This document shows, piece by piece, positions 1-5,224 of a DNA stretch of 6,272 nucleotides; within the stretch, counting starts at the first letter, position 1; every line of letters begins with the position of its first letter. The stretch is from positions 1 to 6,272 of the forward strand of contig CAJMQT010000108.1 of assembly GCA_905215655.1 (NCBI GenBank), given 5' to 3'. Made by a program: the position numbers and the translations under genes. The notes below the pieces were generated by a model. The model did not search any database, had not been told where the DNA came from, and saw nothing but the letters and a program-made list of their open reading frames with translations. The stretch comes from an uncultured bacterium (GTDB taxonomy: Bacteria; Bacteroidota; Bacteroidia; Bacteroidales; Bacteroidaceae).

Positions 1-95
1 ATACCAAGGAAACTATTAATATACAGCCCAATAACTGCGCTGTACTTGATTACATTAATGACGTAATGCAAATTGAAAGAAAAAACTTGCGATGA
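1..95 (+). CDS. C-terminal end of an unidentified protein (5' truncated by window)
   Basis: The frame that begins at base 3 is open from the window edge to a TGA at 93-95 and gives 30 residues ending VMQIERKNLR. No motif is recognisable in so short a piece. I count it as coding because it is the only open + frame with a stop at a plausible gene junction: frame 1 is open only to a TAA at 64-66 and frame 2 stops within 20 bases. It sits directly before a probable PD-(D/E)XK nuclease in the same orientation and shares its low G+C content. A methyltransferase or another restriction/defence subunit would fit that position, but this is a guess from context. The same frame reopens after the TGA and runs to 251, so a gene split by a nonsense mutation is an alternative. 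Confidence 0.5.
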   Translation, partial: TKETINIQPNNCAVLDYINDVMQIERKNLR

Positions 96-110
96 AAGGA
101 TTATGATGAA

Positions 111-251
111 ATGCGTGCACACGAAATCCCCAGATATTATATGCAAGTTAGATATGGGTCTACTTATTCCAAAGTGAAGCACATAAGAGTATTTTCATAT
201 TTTGCGGATGCGATTTTATTTAAAGATGGTGCATTATGGCGAGACGCTTAA
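111..251 (+). CDS. Possible small hypothetical protein, 46 aa, or tail of the upstream gene
   Basis: An ATG at 111 opens a 46-codon frame ending at TAA 249-251. The peptide starts MRAHEIPRYY and ends FKDGALWRDA; it has no membrane segment, no cysteine pair and no family I recognise. An AAAGGA at 95-100 lies about 10 bases before the ATG, an acceptable if slightly long ribosome-binding spacing. The last 16 bases overlap the start of the nuclease gene (ATG 236), which would allow translational coupling. The frame is the same as that of the partial gene ending at 95 and stays open from 96 to 251, so this could instead be the detached tail of that protein after a TGA mutation. Chance is a third possibility at this length. 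Confidence 0.35.
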   Translation: MRAHEIPRYYMQVRYGSTYSKVKHIRVFSYFADAILFKDGALWRDA

Positions 252-679
252 AAGAAGAAAAAGTAACTATTGCGCTAATGCGATGGTTAGTAAGCCAAGG
301 ATGGGAGATCTTATGTTATGATTTTCCCCAGAGTGGTACAGGTAAGGTAATTCACCCTAATGGACATTCATCTAAAACAGATGGGGTAATTATACCGGAT
401 ATTATAGCGATTAAGGCTAACAAGGCTGTCTATTTTGAGAATAAGAATAGATTTGTTTTGGAAGATTTTCATAAAATCAACAATATCAAAACATCATGTA
501 ATTATTCTGAAGGATTAACTGCTCTAATTGGTGATAGAATGCTCTACTATGGTATTGGCATCCCTTCATCTAAAAATATTTTATCTATTATAAATGATTA
601 TTCTGATTTAACAGATTTCATTATTTCCACAGATGGAGAGGAATGCACAATTGATTTTCAATCTACAAACATCTTTTAG
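236..679 (+). CDS. PD-(D/E)XK nuclease-like protein, probable restriction or defence endonuclease
   Basis: This 147-residue protein has the layout of a small PD-(D/E)XK nuclease. An N-terminal helix carries E8. A strand ends in P54-D55 (VIIPDIIAI). The next strand carries E68-N69-K70 (AVYFENKNR), giving D-x12-E-x-K, the usual metal-binding and catalytic arrangement. Basic residues K70, N71 and R72 follow, and a hydrophobic strand (GLTALIGDRMLYYGIGIP, about 92-109) would complete the core sheet. There is no DNA-binding fusion, signal peptide or membrane segment, so a cytoplasmic enzyme acting on DNA is expected. ATG 236 is the first start after an in-frame TAA at 221-223; no good Shine-Dalgarno precedes it. 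The size suits a type II restriction enzyme or a resolvase-like nuclease. The AT-rich composition differs from the downstream genes and suggests horizontal acquisition. The fold is inferred from motif spacing; the specificity and family are not known to me. A cognate methyltransferase, if any, would lie left of the window. Confidence 0.62.
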   Translation: MARRLKEEKVTIALMRWLVSQGWEILCYDFPQSGTGKVIHPNGHSSKTDGVIIPDIIAIKANKAVYFENKNRFVLEDFHKINNIKTSCNYSEGLTALIGDRMLYYGIGIPSSKNILSIINDYSDLTDFIISTDGEECTIDFQSTNIF

Positions 680-714
680 GAAGTATTATTATCTACAACC
701 GTCGTTATAATCAA

Positions 715-750
715 TAATCCCCTCTCTTTCTTTCTGAGAAGAGGGGATTA
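715..750. terminator. Strong hairpin between convergent genes, probably a bidirectional terminator
   Basis: Bases 715-725 (TAATCCCCTCT) pair perfectly with 740-750 (AGAGGGGATTA), an 11-bp stem with a GC-rich core around a 14-base pyrimidine-rich loop. It lies between the stop of the nuclease gene (679) and the stop of the oppositely oriented channel gene (794). On the + strand it is followed by a pyrimidine-rich run (CTTTCTTTCC). On the - strand the following bases are TTGATTATAA. Neither side has a perfect T-tract, so the efficiency in each direction cannot be judged from sequence. Confidence 0.75.
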
Positions 751-793
751 CATCTTTCTTTCCTCTTTGCCGAGACCGCCGGATCGAGGCTTT

Positions 794-3142
794 TTATTCC
801 TTTGCCAAGTTCTTGATGTAGATGTCTCTTTGCGGGTAAGGTATCTCGATGTTGTTGGCATTCAGGATGTTGTAGATACATTCGCGGATTTCGCTCTCAA
901 CAATGACCTGTTTGGTTACGTCGACCCAGCAGAGCAGCTTGAAGTCGATACTGTTGTCGCCGAAGTCGATGAATATCACTTTGATTATTTTCTTCTTGTT
1001 GATGAATGGGGTGTCCAGCGACTTTACAGCGTCCTCAACCATCTTGCATATATCTTTTGCGCTGCAACCATAGGCAACGCCGAATTTTATTGTCGAGAGG
1101 GCATAGCCGTGGTTGCGTGTCAGGTTCTTGTAGTTTTTCGTGAAGAGCTGCGAGTTCTGGAAGGCTATTACCGAGCCGTCGCTCGCCTCGATCATCGTGC
1201 TTGTGTAAGATATGCTGCTCACTTTTCCGCGTGTGCCGTCACACTCTATCCAGTCGCCGATCTTGATGCGACCCGCCATAAGCGAGATTCCGTAGTAAAT
1301 ATTCTCGATGATATCCTTTGACGCAAAACCGACGCCGGTTGACAAACCGCCCGATATTACAACCAGCCATGTGTTGCTTACGTGCATTATCGCGAGGCTG
1401 ACGAGCAGCCAGACGCCCCATACGAGCACCTGCACAAGGTTCTTGCCCATCACCGTGCGGCTCTGTGCCGTGTCTTTGTCGCTGCGGTTGAAGTGGTATT
1501 TCATAAATGCCACCGACACCTTTGAGATATACGAGAAGATGAACCAGAGAGAAACGACCGTCACCAGCGACAGCGCGCTCACGCTGAGGTTGCTGATGTC
1601 GATGAAACGCTTGGTGAACAAGGACATGGTCAGGTCGCTGAGGTTAAACACGTCGGCAGCCCAGTATATTGAGAGAAGTATCGAGCCGATTGCAAGCAAC
1701 GGGAGGAACACCTCTGACACGAGATAATAAAACCACGTGTCGGTTATCGGTCTTTCGGATATTTTGTGCCTGAGGGCAAAACCTCTCATCCAGCCCGATA
1801 TGCAGCTGAGTGTAAGGATGCAGGTAAGCTGCATCGTCCACCAAATCAGCATTTGGACGCTCAGCAGCGTGTATCCGACCCACGAACATATAAGGCTTGC
1901 CGCGAAAATCAACAGCGAGACGTAGGTGAGGAATACGTCGCTGCGCGGGATATTGTCATTGTGGCGCCCGATGACGTTCCACTGCCATATCGTGCAAATC
2001 AGCAGGATGGGCGGGAATATGAGATTGACCAAGTCGTTGGGAATAAGCACTATACGGAATGCGATGACAAGAAAGCTGATGACGATAAGCGGGGCGTAAA
2101 TGCGGAAGGCGCTTTTAATCATTTTGCCGTCAACGCGTATGAGCAGCGAAATCAATATCACGCCTAACAGCCACGCGTATTCCACGAGCAGATTGCTCGC
2201 CATCGAGATAAAGTTCTGTGTCGTTGTACCTCTGATTATTCCGATTATCAGGGCGAATGTCACCGTCGTCGTGGCAAGGATGATGCACCCCCGTTTCGCC
2301 ATGAACTTTTCAGTGCGGAAGCGTTTCGGCATCAGATATTTCAGGACGGCGATGTTAAGGATTATTGCAATAATTCCGTAGAAAAGAATTACGGCAAACA
2401 GTCCGAATATCATACGGCTGTCCCATTGCGATTTTGTCTTCTTGTAAGAGCGGTATTTGTCGCTCACCGTGTCGGCTGTCTTGCTCAGATGCGAGCCGAA
2501 TGTCGACAGGATGGTGAAATAATTGTCGCCTCCGTTGCTGAATATGCTGTTCTGTATCTCTCCATACCGCTTCCCGGCGTAGGTGTTGAGAGCTTTCAGA
2601 CGGTTGTCGGTCATGTCGTAATATGTGATATATTCGCTCAGCGCCGTCTTGTTGTCTTCGATCGAGCGCCTGATGTTTATTGCAAGGGTCAGGCACACGT
2701 TGCGGTCGATGCGTCCTTTTTCGCTCAGTGTCATGACGGGCATTGACTTCAATGTCACGATCAGGCTGTCGTATCTCGCCAGCTCACCGTTCATCTTCTG
2801 GAAGAAACTCTTGAACGGGAAAGACTTCTCCTTGAAACTCTTGAACTGGTCGGTTGCCTCGTGACAGGCGTAGGCAAGATCGAAGACGTAGTCCGGTTTC
2901 TGCGAGTAGAGCATCAGGGCGTTCTGATTGCTCTTGGCAAGAATGGAAAACAGATCGTGCATCACTTTGTCCCTGCTCTGCTTGAACCGCGCCTGTTGTT
3001 TCGACTGTTCACGGTGATAAGTTGTCAGCTCGTGGCGGAGTATGGATAAGGTGTTATCGAGGTCCTTCTCTTTCAGCACAGCGCCGCAGTTTGTCGAGAA
3101 GAGTATTATAAGTCCGAATAAAATAAGAAGTCTGTTTTTCAT
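794..3142 (-). CDS. Large MscS-family mechanosensitive ion channel with N-terminal periplasmic domain
   Basis: This 782-residue inner-membrane channel should release osmolytes when membrane tension rises during hypo-osmotic shock. Residues 1-20 resemble a Sec signal peptide (LLILFGLIILF, then a possible cleavage after NCGA). Residues about 21-240 are hydrophilic, helical and charged, presumably periplasmic. About eleven membrane segments follow: roughly 243-270, 284-304, 315-336, 345-366, 370-386, 402-425, 430-450, 472-497, 520-545, 565-587 and the pore helix 590-616. The pore helix has the small-residue pattern of MscS TM3 (SGGLSTGVGFASKDIIEN). The beta domain follows (RIKIGDWIECDGTRGKV, about 625-641; EASDGSVIAFQNSQL, 652-666). 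The C-terminal alpha/beta part ends with IPYPQRDIYIKN (767-778), matching the IPYPQ ending of MscS. Length and topology resemble the large MscK/YbdG-type paralogues rather than the 286-residue E. coli MscS. It diverges from the kinase gene and is probably monocistronic. The periplasmic domain is not one I can assign. Confidence 0.93.
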   Translation of the reverse strand: MKNRLLILFGLIILFSTNCGAVLKEKDLDNTLSILRHELTTYHREQSKQQARFKQSRDKVMHDLFSILAKSNQNALMLYSQKPDYVFDLAYACHEATDQFKSFKEKSFPFKSFFQKMNGELARYDSLIVTLKSMPVMTLSEKGRIDRNVCLTLAINIRRSIEDNKTALSEYITYYDMTDNRLKALNTYAGKRYGEIQNSIFSNGGDNYFTILSTFGSHLSKTADTVSDKYRSYKKTKSQWDSRMIFGLFAVILFYGIIAIILNIAVLKYLMPKRFRTEKFMAKRGCIILATTTVTFALIIGIIRGTTTQNFISMASNLLVEYAWLLGVILISLLIRVDGKMIKSAFRIYAPLIVISFLVIAFRIVLIPNDLVNLIFPPILLICTIWQWNVIGRHNDNIPRSDVFLTYVSLLIFAASLICSWVGYTLLSVQMLIWWTMQLTCILTLSCISGWMRGFALRHKISERPITDTWFYYLVSEVFLPLLAIGSILLSIYWAADVFNLSDLTMSLFTKRFIDISNLSVSALSLVTVVSLWFIFSYISKVSVAFMKYHFNRSDKDTAQSRTVMGKNLVQVLVWGVWLLVSLAIMHVSNTWLVVISGGLSTGVGFASKDIIENIYYGISLMAGRIKIGDWIECDGTRGKVSSISYTSTMIEASDGSVIAFQNSQLFTKNYKNLTRNHGYALSTIKFGVAYGCSAKDICKMVEDAVKSLDTPFINKKKIIKVIFIDFGDNSIDFKLLCWVDVTKQVIVESEIRECIYNILNANNIEIPYPQRDIYIKNLAKE

Positions 3143-3161
3143 CCTTGTTCTAAATTTTTGT

Positions 3162-3170
3162 GCAAAAGTA
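3162..3170 (-). promoter_or_regulatory. Bacteroidota-type -7 box of the mechanosensitive channel promoter
   Basis: On the - strand this reads TACTTTTGC, a full match to the TAnnTTTGC -7 element of Bacteroidota. It lies 19 bases before the channel ATG (3142-3140), so the leader would be very short. No clear TTTG -33 element is found at the usual distance. The position where it should lie overlaps the -7 box of the divergent kinase promoter. Confidence 0.6.
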
Positions 3171-3192
3171 GTTAATTTTCAAACATAATGTT

Positions 3193-3201
3193 TACTTTTG
3201 C
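3193..3201 (+). promoter_or_regulatory. Bacteroidota-type -7 box of the kinase/ATPase promoter
   Basis: TACTTTTGC matches the TAnnTTTGC element and lies 31 bases before the kinase ATG at 3233. It is the exact reverse complement of the box at 3162-3170, with 22 bases between them. A near-copy, TACTTTTAC, follows at 3211-3219 and forms an 18-base-offset direct repeat; it lacks the conserved G and is less likely to be the functional box. No convincing -33 TTTG is visible. Confidence 0.6.
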
Positions 3202-3232
3202 GATAATTTTTACTTTTACATATTTATAAAAC

Positions 3233-4060
3233 ATGAAGTTGATAGCCGACAGCGGTAGTACGAAAACCGACTGGTGCCTGATGCAGGGTGGGGTAGAGGT
3301 GTGCAGCCTTCATACCCCCGGCATAAACCCCTGTCAGCAGGACGCCGCCACGATAGAGAAGACCGTTTCCGAGGTATCGGACGATGCGAGGATTGACGCC
3401 GCCGGGGTAGATGAGATATATTTCTACGGTGCCGGTTGCCGTGACGAGATGCGCCCGCTGATGACGGAAATATTAAGCCGACGTTTTGCCAACGCCCGCG
3501 TGATAGAAGTGCGCTCTGACATGCTTGCGGCCGCAAGAGCATTGTTCGCCGACGGTGAAGGCATAGCCTGCATCCTTGGAACAGGGTCAAACTCATGCCT
3601 CTACGACGGCAAAGAGATTGTCGACAACGTGTCGCCGTTAGGCTATATTTTGGGCGATGAGGGCAGCGGAGCCGTGCTCGGACGATTGTTCTTGAACGCA
3701 ATCTTCAAAGGACGGCTGTCTGCCGGCGTGCGCGACCGCTTTCTGAAAGACTCCGGACTGACGCAGGCTGAGATAATACAGAAAGTTTATCGTGAGCCGT
3801 TTGCCAACCGCTTCCTTGCGAGTCTGTCGGTATTCATTCATGAATATTTGGATGATGACGATGTTGCCGCGCTGGTCGTCGAGAACTTCCGTGACTTCTT
3901 CCGCCGCAACGTGGCGCTGTACCACCGTCCGGAAATGCCCGTCGGAGCCGTCGGCAGCATAGCTTTTTATTATGCCGGGCAGCTCCGCACCGCCGCAAAC
4001 GCCGAAGGTTTCCGTCTTGAACGGATATTGAAAAGTCCGATGGAGGGATTGAAAAGGTGA
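3233..4060 (+). CDS. BadF/BcrA-type ASKHA ATPase, probable N-acetylglucosamine kinase-like sugar kinase
   Basis: This 275-residue cytoplasmic protein belongs to the actin/hexokinase/Hsp70 (ASKHA) fold, in the BadF/BadG/BcrA/BcrD group that includes N-acetylglucosamine kinases. The first phosphate loop is at residues 6-14 (DSGSTKTDW). D96 in RSDMLAAARA is the likely catalytic base region. The second phosphate loop is 115-122 (LGTGSNSC), followed by ILGDEGSGAVLG (139-150), highly characteristic of these kinases. VGSIAFYYAGQL (240-251) is the C-terminal adenosine-binding segment. The likely reaction is ATP-dependent phosphorylation of an amino sugar such as GlcNAc, for cell-wall recycling or glycan use; the substrate cannot be read from sequence. 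No radical-enzyme-activator cysteine cluster (CxxC pattern of the BcrA/HgdC activators) is present, which favours a kinase. ATG 3233 puts the DSGSTKTD motif at the usual distance from the N-terminus. No Shine-Dalgarno is visible. No sugar transporter or etherase is adjacent. Confidence 0.88.
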   Translation: MKLIADSGSTKTDWCLMQGGVEVCSLHTPGINPCQQDAATIEKTVSEVSDDARIDAAGVDEIYFYGAGCRDEMRPLMTEILSRRFANARVIEVRSDMLAAARALFADGEGIACILGTGSNSCLYDGKEIVDNVSPLGYILGDEGSGAVLGRLFLNAIFKGRLSAGVRDRFLKDSGLTQAEIIQKVYREPFANRFLASLSVFIHEYLDDDDVAALVVENFRDFFRRNVALYHRPEMPVGAVGSIAFYYAGQLRTAANAEGFRLERILKSPMEGLKR

Positions 4061-4152
4061 AAAGTAAGATGGTATTTGCCATCGGATGTAACAATCAACG
4101 TAAATGTAAGAAGAAAAACATTTTTATATGTGAAACTTTGCAAAATTAATTG

Positions 4153-4161
4153 TACCTTTGC
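4153..4161 (+). promoter_or_regulatory. Bacteroidota -7 box of the nuo operon promoter
   Basis: TACCTTTGC is an ideal TAnnTTTGC box, 40 bases before the nuoA ATG. A TTTG at 4137-4140 lies upstream, but only 12 bases separate the two, closer than the usual -33 spacing, so the -33 element is uncertain. The whole 141-base gap from 4061 to 4201 is AT-rich and contains no other gene. This is the only promoter-like site seen ahead of nuoA, nuoB and nuoCD, which are spaced as one operon. Confidence 0.72.
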
Positions 4162-4169
4162 AGTCGTTT

Positions 4170-4182
4170 TGTAATCATTACA
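4170..4182. promoter_or_regulatory. 13-bp dyad in the nuoA leader, possible operator
   Basis: TGTAATCATTACA is a perfect 6+1+6 inverted repeat just downstream of the nuo -7 box, close to the expected transcription start and 19 bases before the nuoA ATG. It is too compact for a stable hairpin but has the shape of a dimeric regulator site. It is followed by six T residues. No regulator can be named, and short AT-rich dyads arise by chance. Confidence 0.25.
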
Positions 4183-4201
4183 TTTTTTAAATAAAATATT
4201 T

Positions 4202-4552
4202 ATGTATTTTATCTTGTTAGTTACCGTTTTGATAACGGCGGTTTTCTTAGTTGTGGCAGCTTTTGTCATCGCTAAGTTGATAGGTCCGCGTACGTACAAC
4301 AAGGTTAAGGGAGAGCCGTTCGAGTGTGGTATTCCAACTCATGGTTCTTCGTGGATACCTGTGCACGTGGGTTACTATCTCTTTGCAATCCTTTTCCTCG
4401 TCTTCGACGTTGAGACCGTGTTCCTCTATCCTTGGGCTACGGTGGTTAAGGAGTTTGGCGTGATGGCTATTGCCAGTATCGGATTCTTTTTGTTGGTCTT
4501 GGTTTTAGGCCTTGCATATGCTTGGCGGAAAGGAGCTTTGGAATGGAAGTAA
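4202..4552 (+). CDS. nuoA: NADH-quinone oxidoreductase subunit A
   Basis: NuoA (116 aa) is a small membrane subunit of respiratory complex I at the junction with the peripheral arm, beside the quinone chamber. Three membrane helices are evident at about 2-26, 54-77 and 86-107. The conserved loop GEPFECGI (37-44, Cys42) between helices 1 and 2 corresponds to the loop that lines the quinone entry region. Helix 2 carries the family motif FLVFDVETVFLYPWA (65-79) with acidic D69 and E71, and the C-terminus has the family pattern LAYAWRKGALEWK. The length is normal for the family. ATG 4202 directly precedes helix 1; no strong Shine-Dalgarno is seen, as is usual for this phylum. It is the first gene of the nuo operon and its end overlaps the nuoB start by 10 bases. 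Confidence 0.97.
   Translation: MYFILLVTVLITAVFLVVAAFVIAKLIGPRTYNKVKGEPFECGIPTHGSSWIPVHVGYYLFAILFLVFDVETVFLYPWATVVKEFGVMAIASIGFFLLVLVLGLAYAWRKGALEWK
4530..4535 (+). promoter_or_regulatory. Ribosome-binding site that sets the nuoB start
   Basis: AAGGAG lies 7 bases before the ATG at 4543, inside the end of nuoA. It is the best Shine-Dalgarno in the window. It supports ATG 4543 over the in-frame upstream TTG at 4522, which lies before this site. Confidence 0.75.
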
Positions 4553-5211
4553 AGAAACCCGTCATCAAAAGTATTCCTTATGCAGAGTTTAAGGACAACG
4601 AGTCGCTTGAAAAGACAATTCAAGAGTTGCATGAAGGTGGCGTGAACGTAGTGGTCGGTTCGCTCGATCAGGCTATCAACTGGGGACGCTCCAACTCGCT
4701 TTGGTCGCTGACCTTTGCCACGAGTTGCTGCGGAATCGAGTTCATGGCTGTGGGCTGCGCCCGTTACGACTTCGCACGTTTCGGTTTTGAGGTCACTCGT
4801 AACTCACCACGTCAGGCTGACCTGATCATGTGTGCCGGAACAATAACCCACAAGATGGCGCCCGTCCTGAAGCGTCTGTATGACCAGATGGCAGAGCCTA
4901 AGTATGTGGTCGCCGTGGGCGGATGTGCCATATCAGGCGGACCGTTCAAGAGCAGTTACCACGTGGTGCGCGGGATTGACGAAATCGTGCCCGTAGATGT
5001 TTACGTGCCCGGATGTCCCCCGCGTCCCGAGGCAATACTTTACGGCATGATGCAACTGCAACGAAAAGTCAAAGTGGAGAAATTCTTTGGCGGTGTAAAC
5101 CGTAAAGAGAAGAAACCTATCGTCGTAAGCGGAGACGAGCCGGAATGCGGATTGCTCAAAAAGGCACGTTCCGTTATTGACCGTATAAAACCGTCTGCCT
5201 CTAAACAATAA
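4543..5211 (+). CDS. nuoB: NADH-quinone oxidoreductase subunit B (N2 iron-sulphur subunit)
   Basis: NuoB (222 aa from ATG 4543) carries the terminal 4Fe-4S cluster N2 of complex I, which passes electrons to the quinone. All four ligands are present: the tandem pair C62-C63 in ATSCCGIEFM, C128 in VAVGGCAISGGPF, and C158 in YVPGCPPRPEA. Other family segments include CARYDFARFGFE (72-83), SPRQADLIMCAGT (88-100) and KMAPVLKRLYDQM (104-116). The tail after about residue 180 is lysine-rich and more variable. The start overlaps nuoA by 10 bases, implying translational coupling. The frame could be extended to a TTG at 4522, but the AAGGAG at 4530-4535 argues for the ATG. Soluble peripheral-arm subunit, contacting NuoD and NuoA. 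Confidence 0.97.
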   Translation: MEVKKPVIKSIPYAEFKDNESLEKTIQELHEGGVNVVVGSLDQAINWGRSNSLWSLTFATSCCGIEFMAVGCARYDFARFGFEVTRNSPRQADLIMCAGTITHKMAPVLKRLYDQMAEPKYVVAVGGCAISGGPFKSSYHVVRGIDEIVPVDVYVPGCPPRPEAILYGMMQLQRKVKVEKFFGGVNRKEKKPIVVSGDEPECGLLKKARSVIDRIKPSASKQ

Positions 5212-5216
5212 ATAAT

Positions 5217-5223
5217 AAGGAAG
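5217..5223 (+). promoter_or_regulatory. Ribosome-binding site of nuoCD
   Basis: AAGGAAG precedes the ATG at 5225 in the 13-base gap after the nuoB stop. The spacing is short but this is the only in-frame start near the beginning of the NuoC domain, so it fixes the start. Confidence 0.6.
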
Positions 5224-5224
5224 C

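Noticed and set aside
103..177. Alternative 24-codon ORF from ATG 103
   Set aside because: It is very short, has no suitably spaced ribosome site, ends at a TGA with no gene junction, and its peptide shows nothing recognisable.
769..795. Second terminator-like hairpin followed by TTTTT
   Set aside because: The arms 769-775 and 784-790 pair only with two adjacent G-A mismatches, and the T-run overlaps the channel stop codon. The stem at 715-750 is far better.
767..1321. A 184-codon open frame on the + strand
   Set aside because: It is antisense to the conserved beta and C-terminal domains of the MscS channel, shows no family motifs, and begins inside the intergenic region without a promoter.
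3083..3142. Lipoprotein signal on the MscS channel (Cys19)
   Set aside because: The residues before the cysteine (FSTNC) do not fit a lipobox, which needs a small residue such as G, A or S at -1. An ordinary Sec signal or membrane anchor is more likely.
4068..4083. Small hairpin GATGG-TATTTG-CCATC just after the kinase gene
   Set aside because: Only a 5-bp stem (6 with a wobble pair) and no T-tract follows, so it is not a convincing terminator.
4522..4542. Upstream TTG start for nuoB giving seven extra residues
   Set aside because: The good AAGGAG at 4530-4535 lies downstream of the TTG and correctly spaced for ATG 4543, and the extra residues lie wholly within the end of nuoA.
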